Shown: piece by piece, positions 57,701 to 64,000 of the stretch
Layout of the letters: each line of letters begins with the position of its first letter
Numbering within the stretch: the stretch's first letter is position 1
Assembly (NCBI GenBank): GCA_001828935.1
Contig: MHZX01000119.1
Coordinates: 1-64,000 of the forward strand
Length of the DNA: 64,000 nt
Reading direction: 5' to 3'
Source of the DNA: Rhodocyclales bacterium RIFCSPLOWO2_02_FULL_63_24
Lineage (GTDB): Bacteria; Pseudomonadota; Gammaproteobacteria; Burkholderiales; Rhodocyclaceae
The notes under the pieces: model-generated
Database searches by the model: none
What the model saw: only the letters and a program-made list of their open reading frames with translations
What the model was told of the DNA's origin: nothing
Made by a program: the position numbers and the translations under genes

Positions 57701-57770
57701 CGGCCACCCCAAGTCGAACGGACGTGGACAGCCGCAACGAGCACTTGCGGGAAGGATTTTTGTAACTCAT
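48681..57770 (-). CDS. Filamentous-hemagglutinin/TpsA-type exoprotein (~3,030 aa)
   Basis: TPS domain: SNPVNPTVVNGTASFSQAGNVLTVTNSNGAIINWDKFSIKAGETTHFAQTSASSSVLNRV...NPAGIMVGPGGRVDTAAFVAST; long Gly-rich repeats; Lys/Asp/Glu-rich C-terminus. Confidence 0.93.
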   Translation of the reverse strand: MSYKNPSRKCSLRLSTSVRLGVAAVAACFIVAPVLSNPVNPTVVNGTASFSQAGNVLTVTNSNGAIINWDKFSIKAGETTHFAQTSASSSVLNRVLNDPTAIYGTLSSNGRVWLVNPAGIMVGPGGRVDTAAFVASTLAVRNEDFLAGRNLFVNDGSARDILNQGEIRTPAGGSVYLIGSNVGNEGIITTPKGETILAAGATVSLIDSATPGVKVDITGATGNSTNLGEITAEAGRIGIAGVIVRNSGQLNASSVVSEGGRIFLKASRDAYIDGNGRIVTTGTKGGRVEVLGDRVAVMDQASVDVSGINGGGRILVGGDYQGKNPDIQNASITYFGPDATLKADATEVGAGGTVIVWADDTARAYGSISARGGAMGGNGGFVETSGHRYLDVAGARIDTRAPSGKTGDWLLDPADITIVHSTGSVLALGSDTFAPGGATSTTSDFDINNQLATTNVTIQTYGGSGGYGDITINPGVAIHNGANNPSFSLEADRDISIYGSTIMGGSSTYKLGIHLTAQRNVFIKDSVLETYGGDMSISAVNITLTGDTGYGAIASTAGCAVPGVLSCQPYSGTFVSGGLQTITATNLLKLEAPAAGGLGVGLVSGGGQNITADSIEVLGGVTGQNNGAHIVNYSTANQTVQAHSILIKAGGSNATDFNDGASISSYGNQVITITGGGSITLYGGAGGADVAAYGGIAGANYGSECVTYGGDINYCYTSSNRAEIAHSSDAGYGQTIAFSGGPGSISLYGGSSGAGNSAEIKNDSNTYGASPGAQLIGSASYGANIYIQGGSSGGKAVYGSNGKFYDERNGAGIEGDSNMTVYAGTITLVGGGGTGAVTGAIIGGGADAGGGTMNIYTTGDVSLTGGSSPTVAAFNNGAKLYDLTAPAAIGSDKDITINLNVGGNLSLSGGSGTGSGALVGSLDGVVTIVAQVSGNVGVTANAGTAGIGALHGYGGSVAIYGAQDITFGDNTGITNGPGYTPTAATNIKLLAKRNIDLGLSSNDAYGGNVQVIAGWDGNMVTPGVYGGPLTDGNLTMTGAAIQTRNAANMDVRAYGDLAMTSVDSASANLWIQNSSGGNTMNVSAGHDISLTAAYGSNAFISMVGGGTQTIAAGGALTLNGASGSFSPNYGGAAFINAGNTSLNTTLQHVTAHQISLLAGGSATSNNKGSSALIQAYGPQVIDITGTGGGITLTGNGGASGSDNYAIIRQLGSTGSQSITFYGSGANLLVTGGSGAGTAGTPNSACASDPDGCGSQTMSSNVAGIENQGSGSQTLSFNGTGGSIALYGGSAGVRNTAFMYSPNGAQQISGAPAITLTGGSSGGSGFQAADGNHYLSNHAVIYSQYGAQTINAASLTLNGVVGGASAGTYGGAGIEGSTQAITVYGSTTLTAGGTSRAGVHIISHGNQSLTSASLALQAGDDGHGNKAIVVGNGTQSIVLTGSGDVLTLTGGSGAASYDNYAQIQQLASAGSQTIALTGASGGNIVITGGSGGGTGGAAPNGCAAAVSGDPCYGADIAHNNAGLYSTGTGGQSVSFSYGGALSLYGGSVGNRNNAFIQSLYGGQAISGNAAITLVGGTSGGAWVPNPYGGSYLGNGAGIRSEDPTAAQSIYGSSITLKGNGAGAAANTVAGASIRALGSGGQTVFATGAVTLTGGSATYGGVGIISTGPQTFTAQSFGAYGGTGGHDNAAVLSAYGGQTVTLTGSGDVLTLAGGGGTNPDGYNNYAEIRQLSLSSGQSINLTGSGANVVLQGGSGNGLLGEMESDCVAGVGAALCQASYNKATIENRGSGGQTLSYVYGGGSLQIYGGDTGYRNQAGLDNSNNVSTVGVQQILGAPNILIQGGTSGGRMVLPSASAKPFFIANEAGIFSDNTQTIYAGTLTMVGGSGASTVSPAVLSAPTQIINATGAITLQGGSGSAASVAYGGSFAPAAPWSQLATGAVIGVNDKSKGNVTIKGGSIAATTGAGTSGSVMIGSLEYGADVQLGAYGDIVLQANAAPLNIGSGASAAPTSYGGVTVTIDAGNDLLIDALGSGQVSIGATNILATDTASISLSAGRHLAINGTGSGPVLIGTATAATPVNIVAGKATNGVLAVANAGYGGNLTIGANTTVSAYGASASLVGTHGVTYGGDIILSSGSAVYGGGYVDVIAGGNETLAGTLQTNVLATGGIRAQAGAGTVGTANGYGGNLTVSGNLSAYGGSAVNLELTSFGGTANAGTLTQTAGNLYGGGFALTSYGAMGLAGNASTDALGIGLIRAGYQGAGWRNVPVALTVSGAISGGSLTVGSSGDVSLTGPVTSGAAILTVTAGDFTAGTGGDITLGSNTLSGYGGVTLTANHGSGANGDITQAASGTIVGVGNPSTSTVNIYAGGNLTLGAVQAVTSISTASGSTSGGTANGYGGSSSLLGNLSAGSISVRAHGGSNYGGDLTSAAGTTMTSTATAQTVTVRGDGDVGLSGNIVAPTGSVAVSSGYTGAAGKFTAINVIDTGAGTVNVTATGPILDNNGVGVTNITANSVLLSSVYGGASGGLAISSDIAGSSSITASVAAGATYGGIYIRDSGSSVPTTIALADAASYQPSATFYYGGNLALGAGHTFTAGSGNIAITSGGLMSGIETARFGGTPASIQLVAQGGDMSLSNTLGSVGNIRLAAGGVLDIGYQLSAADLTLAGSTINISGPATATGDVAIGGGVININSGVAGQNVVLGTGSLNIGNTGGTGGISAVNHLLAVVSGSANIAGGYLTTGNGDLELLVGGSLNLGNASYGGYIWAGYNNNAPYPDVSIAVGGDLRLNNGGHIDAANDVYLDLLGASSKLVLNDGTAGYAPSYVLTDIGTGVAATTHLTFLNRSSGGVVINGTETTTSVPGGSGFFAVNTDRSTPAAPVVTFAIQAQDSVAAQLTNDIVKAADEVKSTETPTDSDAPPPLEFTKTDPTQPPVDLSKTVGNTEGTFGGESGGSGTGGDTNGTTPDDQPPATETKKEEGPTTTAKDEKTDDKKDEKDEKDEKDKKDKKKSDEAKEEKKDDKPAQKKVAQCSS
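48762..48806. repeat. 9-bp tandem repeat (about 5 copies of GTCCTTCTY) in the tpsA 3' end
   Basis: gtccttctt/gtccttctc x3/gtctttctt; encodes the KDEKDEKDEKDKK tail. Confidence 0.8.
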
Positions 57771-57879
57771 CTGCAAACTCCGGGGACGGTACAGCCGCCC
57801 GATTCTCACATTGCTTATAACCCCAAAACCACTATGGCGCTATGGCGTAAGTCACACCGGGTGCAAATTGTTGCCTCAG

Positions 57880-59580
57880 TCAGAAGCCGAAGGCAAAACC
57901 GAAATGGCCCCGGATATCTCCCTCCAGCGCGGTATTTGGCGCGCCATTCGGCCAAACGCCATCCATAACCCTCGCAACGTCGAAGCGAGCGCTGACATCT
58001 TTCTTGATGTTGTAGCGCAAACCGACGCCCATGGATGCAATATTTACTTTCTGGTTCACTGACGGATTGAGGTTGTAACCCTGCGCCGAATCGAAGAAAA
58101 CAAGCCACTTGAGATTTCCCTGCACGCCCAGGCTTGCCGCGGCATCCGGTGAATATATCTCGATATTGGCAACATAGCCGCGATCCGACGCAACCGCGCG
58201 CTCAAGGAAACCGCGCACCGCCGTCGACCCGGCAAGACCGAGCCGTTCGCCCGCGGGCAACGCGTTGTTCGCATGCTGCCCGCTCGCTGCGACGCGCAGC
58301 AACCACTCGCCACTTATTGCCGTTGCATAGCTGCCGCCGAAGCGCAGCGCCGCGAACTGGTCCTTGGTCTGGTACCCGGTTGCGGCAGAGTAGCGATCAG
58401 TGCCGCCGGCCGCGGGCGCCGCCGGAGTGAAGGTAAACCGGCTGCCCATCGGGAACAGGTGATGCACCAAGCCGATATTGAAATCGATGGACTCGCCCGG
58501 CTTTTGCCACTGACCGCTATAGGTGGCCGAAACGGGTCGGAACGTATGCGGCGTGCAGGACGCCGTACCAAACGCCGTTGGATTGCCATTCGTGGCGCAG
58601 CGGCTGTTCATGTACTTGTAGTCGTATCCGAACACCAGCTTGGAGGTGAATTCCCCGGCACGCGGGAAAATGTGGTTATAGCGCAGCCCAAAGACTTCGC
58701 CCTTGCCGTTGATTGCGAGGCCCGCGCCAAGATTGGGCGAATTGGTCGGCGAGTCGGTGCTGGAATTGCCGTAGATGAAATCGATGCTGTCGCCCACCGA
58801 ATAGAGCGGCAGGCGATAGCCGATACTGAAAATATCGACCTTGACTCCATTGCCGTGCTGCCATGGAAATATCCGGTTGGCAAGAATCTTCATGCCGCCC
58901 GGCGGGTCCGCGGCGGTCGTGTAGGCCAAGGTCAGCACCTGATCGCTGTTGGCCAGATTCGCGTTCTGGTAGGAAAAACCCAGCCGGTGCTTGCCGCTGG
59001 CCTTGGTGCCGGTGTTGTCCAGCGTGACGTAGAAACGCTCTGGATCTTCTTCCTTCACGTCGACCTTGACGTCGACCTTGCCCTCCTCCTCGCTGACGCC
59101 CAAGGTCACCTCGACCTGTTTGGCAGGATTCTCGTTGGAGAGCAGAACATTCTCGGAAAGCTGGCGCATATTGGGCGCCGTGCCTTCCTTCAGGTGCGGC
59201 AGACTGGCGCGGACATTGGCGGCATCGAAATACTTGTTGCCGACGATGGTGACCTTGCCCACCACACCTTCGCTGACTTGCAGTCGCACCACGCCCGTGG
59301 TGAGCTCCTGCTCCGGCACATAGACCTGCACGGTACCGTAACCGAGGCGCCGAAACTCTCCTTCGAGGGCTTCCAGTGCCTTCTGTACGTCGCCATAAAC
59401 TTTGCGGCGACCGACAAAGGGCGCCACCAGTTGCTGCGCTCGTGCCGCCGGCAGAATCGTATTCCCTTCGATCTGAAAGCGCGCTATGTCGAAACTGCTA
59501 TCCTGCGCCATTACGCAGTTCAGCGATCCGACAACCAGAAAAGCGACTGCGGCCAACAGTTTGGCTATCGCTTTCGCCAT
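57880..59580 (-). CDS. ShlB/FhaC/HecB-family two-partner secretion outer-membrane transporter (TpsB)
   Basis: POTRA-like N-terminus (RFQIEGNTILPAARAQQLVAPFVGRRKVYGDVQKALEALEGEFRRLGYGTVQVYVPEQELTTGVVRLQVSEG); beta-barrel; C-terminal HFGFAFGF. Confidence 0.92.
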   Translation of the reverse strand: MAKAIAKLLAAVAFLVVGSLNCVMAQDSSFDIARFQIEGNTILPAARAQQLVAPFVGRRKVYGDVQKALEALEGEFRRLGYGTVQVYVPEQELTTGVVRLQVSEGVVGKVTIVGNKYFDAANVRASLPHLKEGTAPNMRQLSENVLLSNENPAKQVEVTLGVSEEEGKVDVKVDVKEEDPERFYVTLDNTGTKASGKHRLGFSYQNANLANSDQVLTLAYTTAADPPGGMKILANRIFPWQHGNGVKVDIFSIGYRLPLYSVGDSIDFIYGNSSTDSPTNSPNLGAGLAINGKGEVFGLRYNHIFPRAGEFTSKLVFGYDYKYMNSRCATNGNPTAFGTASCTPHTFRPVSATYSGQWQKPGESIDFNIGLVHHLFPMGSRFTFTPAAPAAGGTDRYSAATGYQTKDQFAALRFGGSYATAISGEWLLRVAASGQHANNALPAGERLGLAGSTAVRGFLERAVASDRGYVANIEIYSPDAAASLGVQGNLKWLVFFDSAQGYNLNPSVNQKVNIASMGVGLRYNIKKDVSARFDVARVMDGVWPNGAPNTALEGDIRGHFGFAFGF

Positions 59581-59777
59581 TAAATTTCCATTAAAATCAT
59601 TGAGTAATCAAGGAATAGCTAAAGTTGTTTCTAGTTATTGTCGAAAGCTAGCAAAGTTCGAGTCTATCAGCAACCTTTAAACAGACAGTTTCACGCAACA
59701 CCAGGCAAAGCGTTGTTCGCGCGCCACGTTGGACAAAACCCGGCTCCCCGACACCTCACCGAGATCAGGACCCCGCA

Positions 59778-61790
59778 ATGGCGCAACAAGATCCCCATCC
59801 GGGATTGGCGGCAACACAACCGCCCTCGTCCCCGCAGCCCATCGACGACGTCGTCGAACTGGGCGAAGGGGATGTGTTGCTGCCCGACTTCGTCACACAT
59901 AGCGCGGGTGGCTTATTTGTCAACACAGCATTGATGGGGGACGCGACGCAGATGCGGCGTTTTGTCGATCGCGTATTCGCCGGCGCCTATTTTACCGGGC
60001 TGGATTACACCGCTTTTTTTCGTTTGCTGTATCCGAGGGAACCAGAGGGCGTTCAGGTCGGCGTGCCGGAAAAGGGACTGGTACGTATCGCCGACGGCAT
60101 CCGCAGCTTCGCGCCCGAAAGACGCGAGTTGTACAAGAACGTGAAGTCCGCAGACGGGGGAGCGCGCATCGAGTACGTTTTTGAGCCGGCAAAGATCGAG
60201 CGTGTCGTCGAAATGCCGATTTACGGCAGCGAGGACGAAAACGGTCAGCCCGTGATAACCGGCTACGAAAAGCAGATCCGCTACGAACCGACCACGCTGG
60301 ATGCCGACGAGTTCGTTGCCGCCATGTGGCAAAAAGAGGTGCGCAGCGGCATCGACATCGCGGCGGTGCGTGCTGCCATTGCCTCGGGCCGGGTCGAGCG
60401 CGTCGATATCGCGCGACGCATCGACCCGGTCGCCGGAGCGGACGCCACAGTGCAGGAAAAGACCGAAGCGTTGCACCGCGATGATTCGCCCTCCATTCTG
60501 GCCAATGGCAGGGTCGACCTGCGCCAGTTCAAGAACCGCTTTCCGCAAGTGAACGCCGGCACCTGCTTGCTGCAAAAGCTGCCGCGCCGCTTTGGAGTAC
60601 TGGGTTTCAATACCGACGGCACCACGCTGGAACCGGCGGTGCCGCGCGATTTCGAACTCGAGGACATGGCCGGCGTCGGTACGCGTGTCGAACGCACGGC
60701 CAAGGGCGAATTCCTCCTCGCCGCTCGCGACGGCTTCCTCAATATCGACACCAAGTCGCACCAGATCTCGATTACCGAAAAGATCATCAACCGCGAGGGT
60801 GTCAGCCTGCGCACGACCGGCAATCTCTCGCTGGCGGGCGACCAATACGAGGAACACGGAGAAGTTCAGGAACGCCGCGTGGTCGAAGGCAAGCATATGA
60901 GTTTTCATGCCGACGTGTTTGGCAGCATCGTGTCGAACGGCGGCCGCGTGCACCTGCTGGCGAATCTCGCAGGCGGCACCATAAAAAATGCCTTTGGCGT
61001 CGTCCAGATCGACCAGCGCGCATCGCGCGCGGTCATCGAAGCGCGGGATGGCGAAGTGCAGATCGGGCAGGCCGAAGGCGTGACCATCGTCGCCGGCAGC
61101 GTAAAGATAGATCGCGCCGTGGCCTGCGACATCATCGCCGAAGAGGTTGAAATCGACGACGCAACCGCCTGCACCATCGCGGCGCGGCGCATCCGACTGG
61201 CACGCGCCGGAGCACGGCGGGACGTGGAGACCCTGCTCACGGTCTGCACTCCCGACTTCGCCGGCCTGGACAAGCGTCAGCTGGAATTGGCGAAGGAAAT
61301 CGGCGAGTTGAAGCAGCAGATGAAAGCCAGGCAGGAACAGCTCGACGCGCGACTGGCAGCGCCGGAAATCAGAAACTATCTCGCCGCCGATCAGCGTATT
61401 CGTTCCGGCACGCTAAAGCTCACGCCGGCACAAGAAGCCCAGTGGCGGCAGGCGGCACAGAAACTGGCCAGGCCCCTGCTGGAAATCCACGGCTTGCAGA
61501 AGGACATCGAAGCACTCAAACCCAAGCTCGCCGAACAAGACGAGCAATTGGCCGCATTGAATGCCGAGCGCGAGCAAGCGGGCGCCGATATCCGCTGCGA
61601 TGTCGGACAAATCACGGGTGATGTCGCGGTCCAAGCCATGGCCATCGTTCCGGGAACGCCGGTGTTCTCGGGCATCGAGGTGGCCGATATCAAACAGAAG
61701 CTGCGCGACCCGCGTGCCGCGCGTCAACGCTTGTTCCAAGGCGATTCCGGCAGCTTTTCCTGGGCCTGGAAGAAACCCGCCCAGAACTAG
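59778..61790 (+). CDS. FapA/DUF342-family polymerising protein
   Basis: 670 aa; GVRIADGIRS..., VTGYEKQIRYEPTTL, NRVDLRQFKNRFPQVNAGTCLLQKLPRRFGVLGFNTDG, FHADVFGSIVSNGGRVHLLANLAGGTIKNA beta-helical DUF342 pattern, C-terminal coiled coil. Confidence 0.8.
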   Translation: MAQQDPHPGLAATQPPSSPQPIDDVVELGEGDVLLPDFVTHSAGGLFVNTALMGDATQMRRFVDRVFAGAYFTGLDYTAFFRLLYPREPEGVQVGVPEKGLVRIADGIRSFAPERRELYKNVKSADGGARIEYVFEPAKIERVVEMPIYGSEDENGQPVITGYEKQIRYEPTTLDADEFVAAMWQKEVRSGIDIAAVRAAIASGRVERVDIARRIDPVAGADATVQEKTEALHRDDSPSILANGRVDLRQFKNRFPQVNAGTCLLQKLPRRFGVLGFNTDGTTLEPAVPRDFELEDMAGVGTRVERTAKGEFLLAARDGFLNIDTKSHQISITEKIINREGVSLRTTGNLSLAGDQYEEHGEVQERRVVEGKHMSFHADVFGSIVSNGGRVHLLANLAGGTIKNAFGVVQIDQRASRAVIEARDGEVQIGQAEGVTIVAGSVKIDRAVACDIIAEEVEIDDATACTIAARRIRLARAGARRDVETLLTVCTPDFAGLDKRQLELAKEIGELKQQMKARQEQLDARLAAPEIRNYLAADQRIRSGTLKLTPAQEAQWRQAAQKLARPLLEIHGLQKDIEALKPKLAEQDEQLAALNAEREQAGADIRCDVGQITGDVAVQAMAIVPGTPVFSGIEVADIKQKLRDPRAARQRLFQGDSGSFSWAWKKPAQN

Positions 61791-61793
61791 CCT

Positions 61794-62810
61794 TCAGCGA
61801 GACGCCGATCGTGGGCGCGGCGTCAGGACTTGGCCGCGCGCGGCAGGGACTGGACCCGTCAAAGCGTCATCCAGCCGCAGTCGCAACGTCTCCTGCTCGA
61901 CGGATAGTCGAGTTGACGAGTTCGCAGGGCTCTTGCCCAGCCACATGCCGACACCGATGCCAGCCATTAGAGCCATGGCAGCACTGGCCAGCATGCGACG
62001 ATAGGCCGAAATCGGCTTGCGGGAAGGGGGCATTGCCTCGGCGGCGGCATCGGAATGCGAAGCCGAGGACCGAACGGCCGCAAGCGCGGCGGCAATTTCT
62101 TGATGACCGACCGAGGCCGAGAGCGCTGCCGCGTCGGCCGCGCTACGCTCGGTTCGCGCCATGCTGGCTTCATGCTCGGCGTCGAGACGCGCGGCGACGG
62201 CACGCCCGGCTTCTGCTTCCTGTTCGGCACGACGCCTGGCTTCGCGCGCCGCCTCCTTTTCGGCGGCAACGCACGACAGGGCCGCCGCTTCGGCGATTTG
62301 CTCGGCACGTACCTTCTCGGTCGCCAGATCGGCGGCATGCCGTTCGGCGGCAACCCGTTCCCTGGCCAAACGGGCGAGCTCCTCTTCTTTCTTGGCGCGG
62401 GCGGCGGCGGCGGCGGCCAGCTCGGCGGCGGCAAACTCGCGGCGCTGTGCGTCGGCCAAGGCGCGCTGCTCGGCCTCGATTCGCGTGCGCAGCGCAAGCT
62501 CGGCCAAGCGCTCGACATGTGCTTGCTGCGCCGCCGCTGCCTCTGCCGCCGTTTCGGCGGCGGCGCGGCTGACCGCGTGCTCCGCCGCAAGCTCTTCCGC
62601 TTGCTGGCGCCGTTGCGCGGCGGCCGTACGCTCGGCGGCCAGGGCGCGATGCGATTCGGCGACCGAACGGGCGCGTTCTTCCGCGGCGGCGCGGGCCAAA
62701 GCATCCGCTTCAGCCGCGCGCTCGGCATCGGTCGCATTTGCTGCGGCTGCCGCGGCACGCTGCAAACGCTGCCGCTCCGTCTCCATCAATCCATTCAAGA
62801 GCTTGCTCAA
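61794..62810 (-). CDS. Ala/Glu-rich coiled-coil protein with a C-terminal TM segment
   Basis: Low-complexity AAAEERARSVAESHRALAAERTAAAQRRQQ helix; near C-terminus RRMLASAAMALMAGIGVGMWLG TM. Confidence 0.7.
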   Translation of the reverse strand: MSKLLNGLMETERQRLQRAAAAAANATDAERAAEADALARAAAEERARSVAESHRALAAERTAAAQRRQQAEELAAEHAVSRAAAETAAEAAAAQQAHVERLAELALRTRIEAEQRALADAQRREFAAAELAAAAAARAKKEEELARLARERVAAERHAADLATEKVRAEQIAEAAALSCVAAEKEAAREARRRAEQEAEAGRAVAARLDAEHEASMARTERSAADAAALSASVGHQEIAAALAAVRSSASHSDAAAEAMPPSRKPISAYRRMLASAAMALMAGIGVGMWLGKSPANSSTRLSVEQETLRLRLDDALTGPVPAARGQVLTPRPRSASR

Positions 62811-62898
62811 GCCGTACTCCCAATTCCGGAAAAACCTCAGGCTTCCGGTCGTGACAGCCTAACCCAGACCCGGCACGGGCCGAAGGTAGAATAGGCCA

Positions 62899-63267
62899 AT
62901 GGAAATGTCTCAAACTCGCTGCCAAACCCTGGTCGTACTGACCAATTTGCCGGACGAAGCCAGCGCATATGCGATGGCTTCGTCCTTGGTGAATGAACGA
63001 CTGGCGGCCTGCATCAATATATTGGCTCCCTGTCGCTCGGTGTATCGCTGGCAGGGCGAGATCGAAAGCACACAGGAAGTCCCTCTCCTGATCAAGACCA
63101 CTGCGGAACGATATGGGGCACTGGAGGCGGCGATCCGCGCCCGCCACCCTTATGAACTTCCCGAGATCGTCGCGGTCCCAATCGCGCTTGGCCTGCCGGA
63201 GTATCTGGCCTGGGTCGCCGCCGAAACCCTTGTCGAACCTGCTGACGGGAATCCTTCCACATGCTGA
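62899..63267 (+). CDS. cutA: Divalent-cation tolerance protein CutA
   Basis: TNLPDEASAYAMASSLVNERLAACINILAPCRSVYRWQGEIESTQEVPLLIKTTAERY. Confidence 0.95.
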   Translation: MEMSQTRCQTLVVLTNLPDEASAYAMASSLVNERLAACINILAPCRSVYRWQGEIESTQEVPLLIKTTAERYGALEAAIRARHPYELPEIVAVPIALGLPEYLAWVAAETLVEPADGNPSTC

Positions 63268-64000
63268 TCCGCTTTCTGTTCCTGTTGCTGTTGATCACGT
63301 CGGGCCTGGCCTGGGCCGAAGAGCCGCTGCCTCCCGAAGAGGCCTATCGCTTCTCGGCGCGCGCCATCGATGCCAAGACCATCGAAGCCCGCTGGCAAAT
63401 CACCGACGGCTATTACATGTACCGCGACAAGTTCAAGTTCGCGCTGGACGGCGGCACGCTGGGGACGCCGAAACTGCCTCCGGGAAAAGTCAAGGACGAC
63501 GAATTCTTCGGCAAGGTCGAGACCTACCGCAAGGAAGTGAAAATCCTGCTGCCGGTCGCGGCCGCCGCTGCCGTCACGCTGACCGCCACCTCCCAGGGCT
63601 GCTGGGACGGCGGCATCTGTTATCCGCCGCTCAAGCAGGAGGCGAAACTCGACCTGGCGGCGCGCCCCGAACCGGCCGCGGCAACAAGTACCAGTACTGC
63701 CGCCGGGGTCCGCGAGACATTGCCCGGCGGCGTAGCGCCGGCGCCGACTTCCGGCCTGCCCAAAGTGCCGGCCTCTGCAACGCCTGGCGATGAAAGTTCG
63801 CGCATCGCCAGCCTGTTCAAAGGCGGCAATCTGGCATTGGTGCTGGTCAGCTTCTTTGGCTTCGGCCTGCTGCTTTCGCTGACACCCTGCGTATTCCCGA
63901 TGATCCCGATCCTGTCCGGGATCATCGTCAATCACGGCCATGCGGTAAGCCACCTGCGCTCCTTCGTCCTGTCGCTTGCCTACGTGCTGGGCATGGCCAT
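63261..64000 (+). CDS. dsbD: Thiol:disulfide interchange protein DsbD (5' part, truncated by window end)
   Basis: MLIRFLFLLLLITSGLAWAEEPLPPEEAYRFSARA...YMYRDKFKF...SQGCWDGGICYPP...LLLSLTPCVFPMIPILSGIIV; start overlaps the cutA stop. Confidence 0.92.
   Translation, partial: MLIRFLFLLLLITSGLAWAEEPLPPEEAYRFSARAIDAKTIEARWQITDGYYMYRDKFKFALDGGTLGTPKLPPGKVKDDEFFGKVETYRKEVKILLPVAAAAAVTLTATSQGCWDGGICYPPLKQEAKLDLAARPEPAAATSTSTAAGVRETLPGGVAPAPTSGLPKVPASATPGDESSRIASLFKGGNLALVLVSFFGFGLLLSLTPCVFPMIPILSGIIVNHGHAVSHLRSFVLSLAYVLGMA

Overview
GC-rich chromosomal window with mostly housekeeping content. Gene content and order suggest a betaproteobacterium, perhaps Rhodocyclales-like (inference only). Main blocks, left to right: a TetR-MFP-RND efflux operon (truncated at the left edge); guaC; an SGNH esterase; an alpha-carbonic anhydrase with an extra N-terminal domain; thiC; YkgJ and HD-GYP proteins; uppP; a run of rarD, methyltransferase, RNB ribonuclease, TonB-like, aroE, mtgA and CorA; sugE-hemL-thiE-thiD; rubredoxin; the complete Pil-Chp chemosensory locus (pilG-pilH-pilI-pilJ-chpA/pilL); a VOC protein resembling methylmalonyl-CoA epimerase; a 7TM-DISM GGDEF protein; an OprB-like porin; a propionyl-CoA/methylmalonyl-CoA operon (mcm-meaB-pccB-pccA) with a divergent GntR regulator; a glycosyltransferase/NeuD-like acetyltransferase pair next to a BKACE (DUF849) remnant; dienelactone hydrolase and AhpD-like genes; a two-partner secretion locus (tpsB, a ~3,030-aa tpsA, and an overlapping fecR-domain gene) with a divergent FapA/DUF342 gene; an Ala-rich coiled-coil membrane protein; cutA; and dsbD (truncated at the right edge). 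No tRNA, rRNA, CRISPR array, IS element or prophage was recognised. The most notable observations are: (1) the TpsA architecture, with ~260-aa repeat modules each carrying a Cys-pair loop, a strong Tyr-Gly-Gly enrichment, a K/D/E tail and an overlapping FecR gene; (2) a perfect 22-bp palindrome over the GntR start codon facing the methylmalonyl-CoA mutase operon; (3) a dispersed ~20-nt repeat (AAGTCGGCGCTGGCGGNACGG); (4) an MgtE_N-like/CorA fusion with GMS in place of GMN; (5) a BKACE pseudogene remnant. All calls come from reading the sequence; no database search was run.
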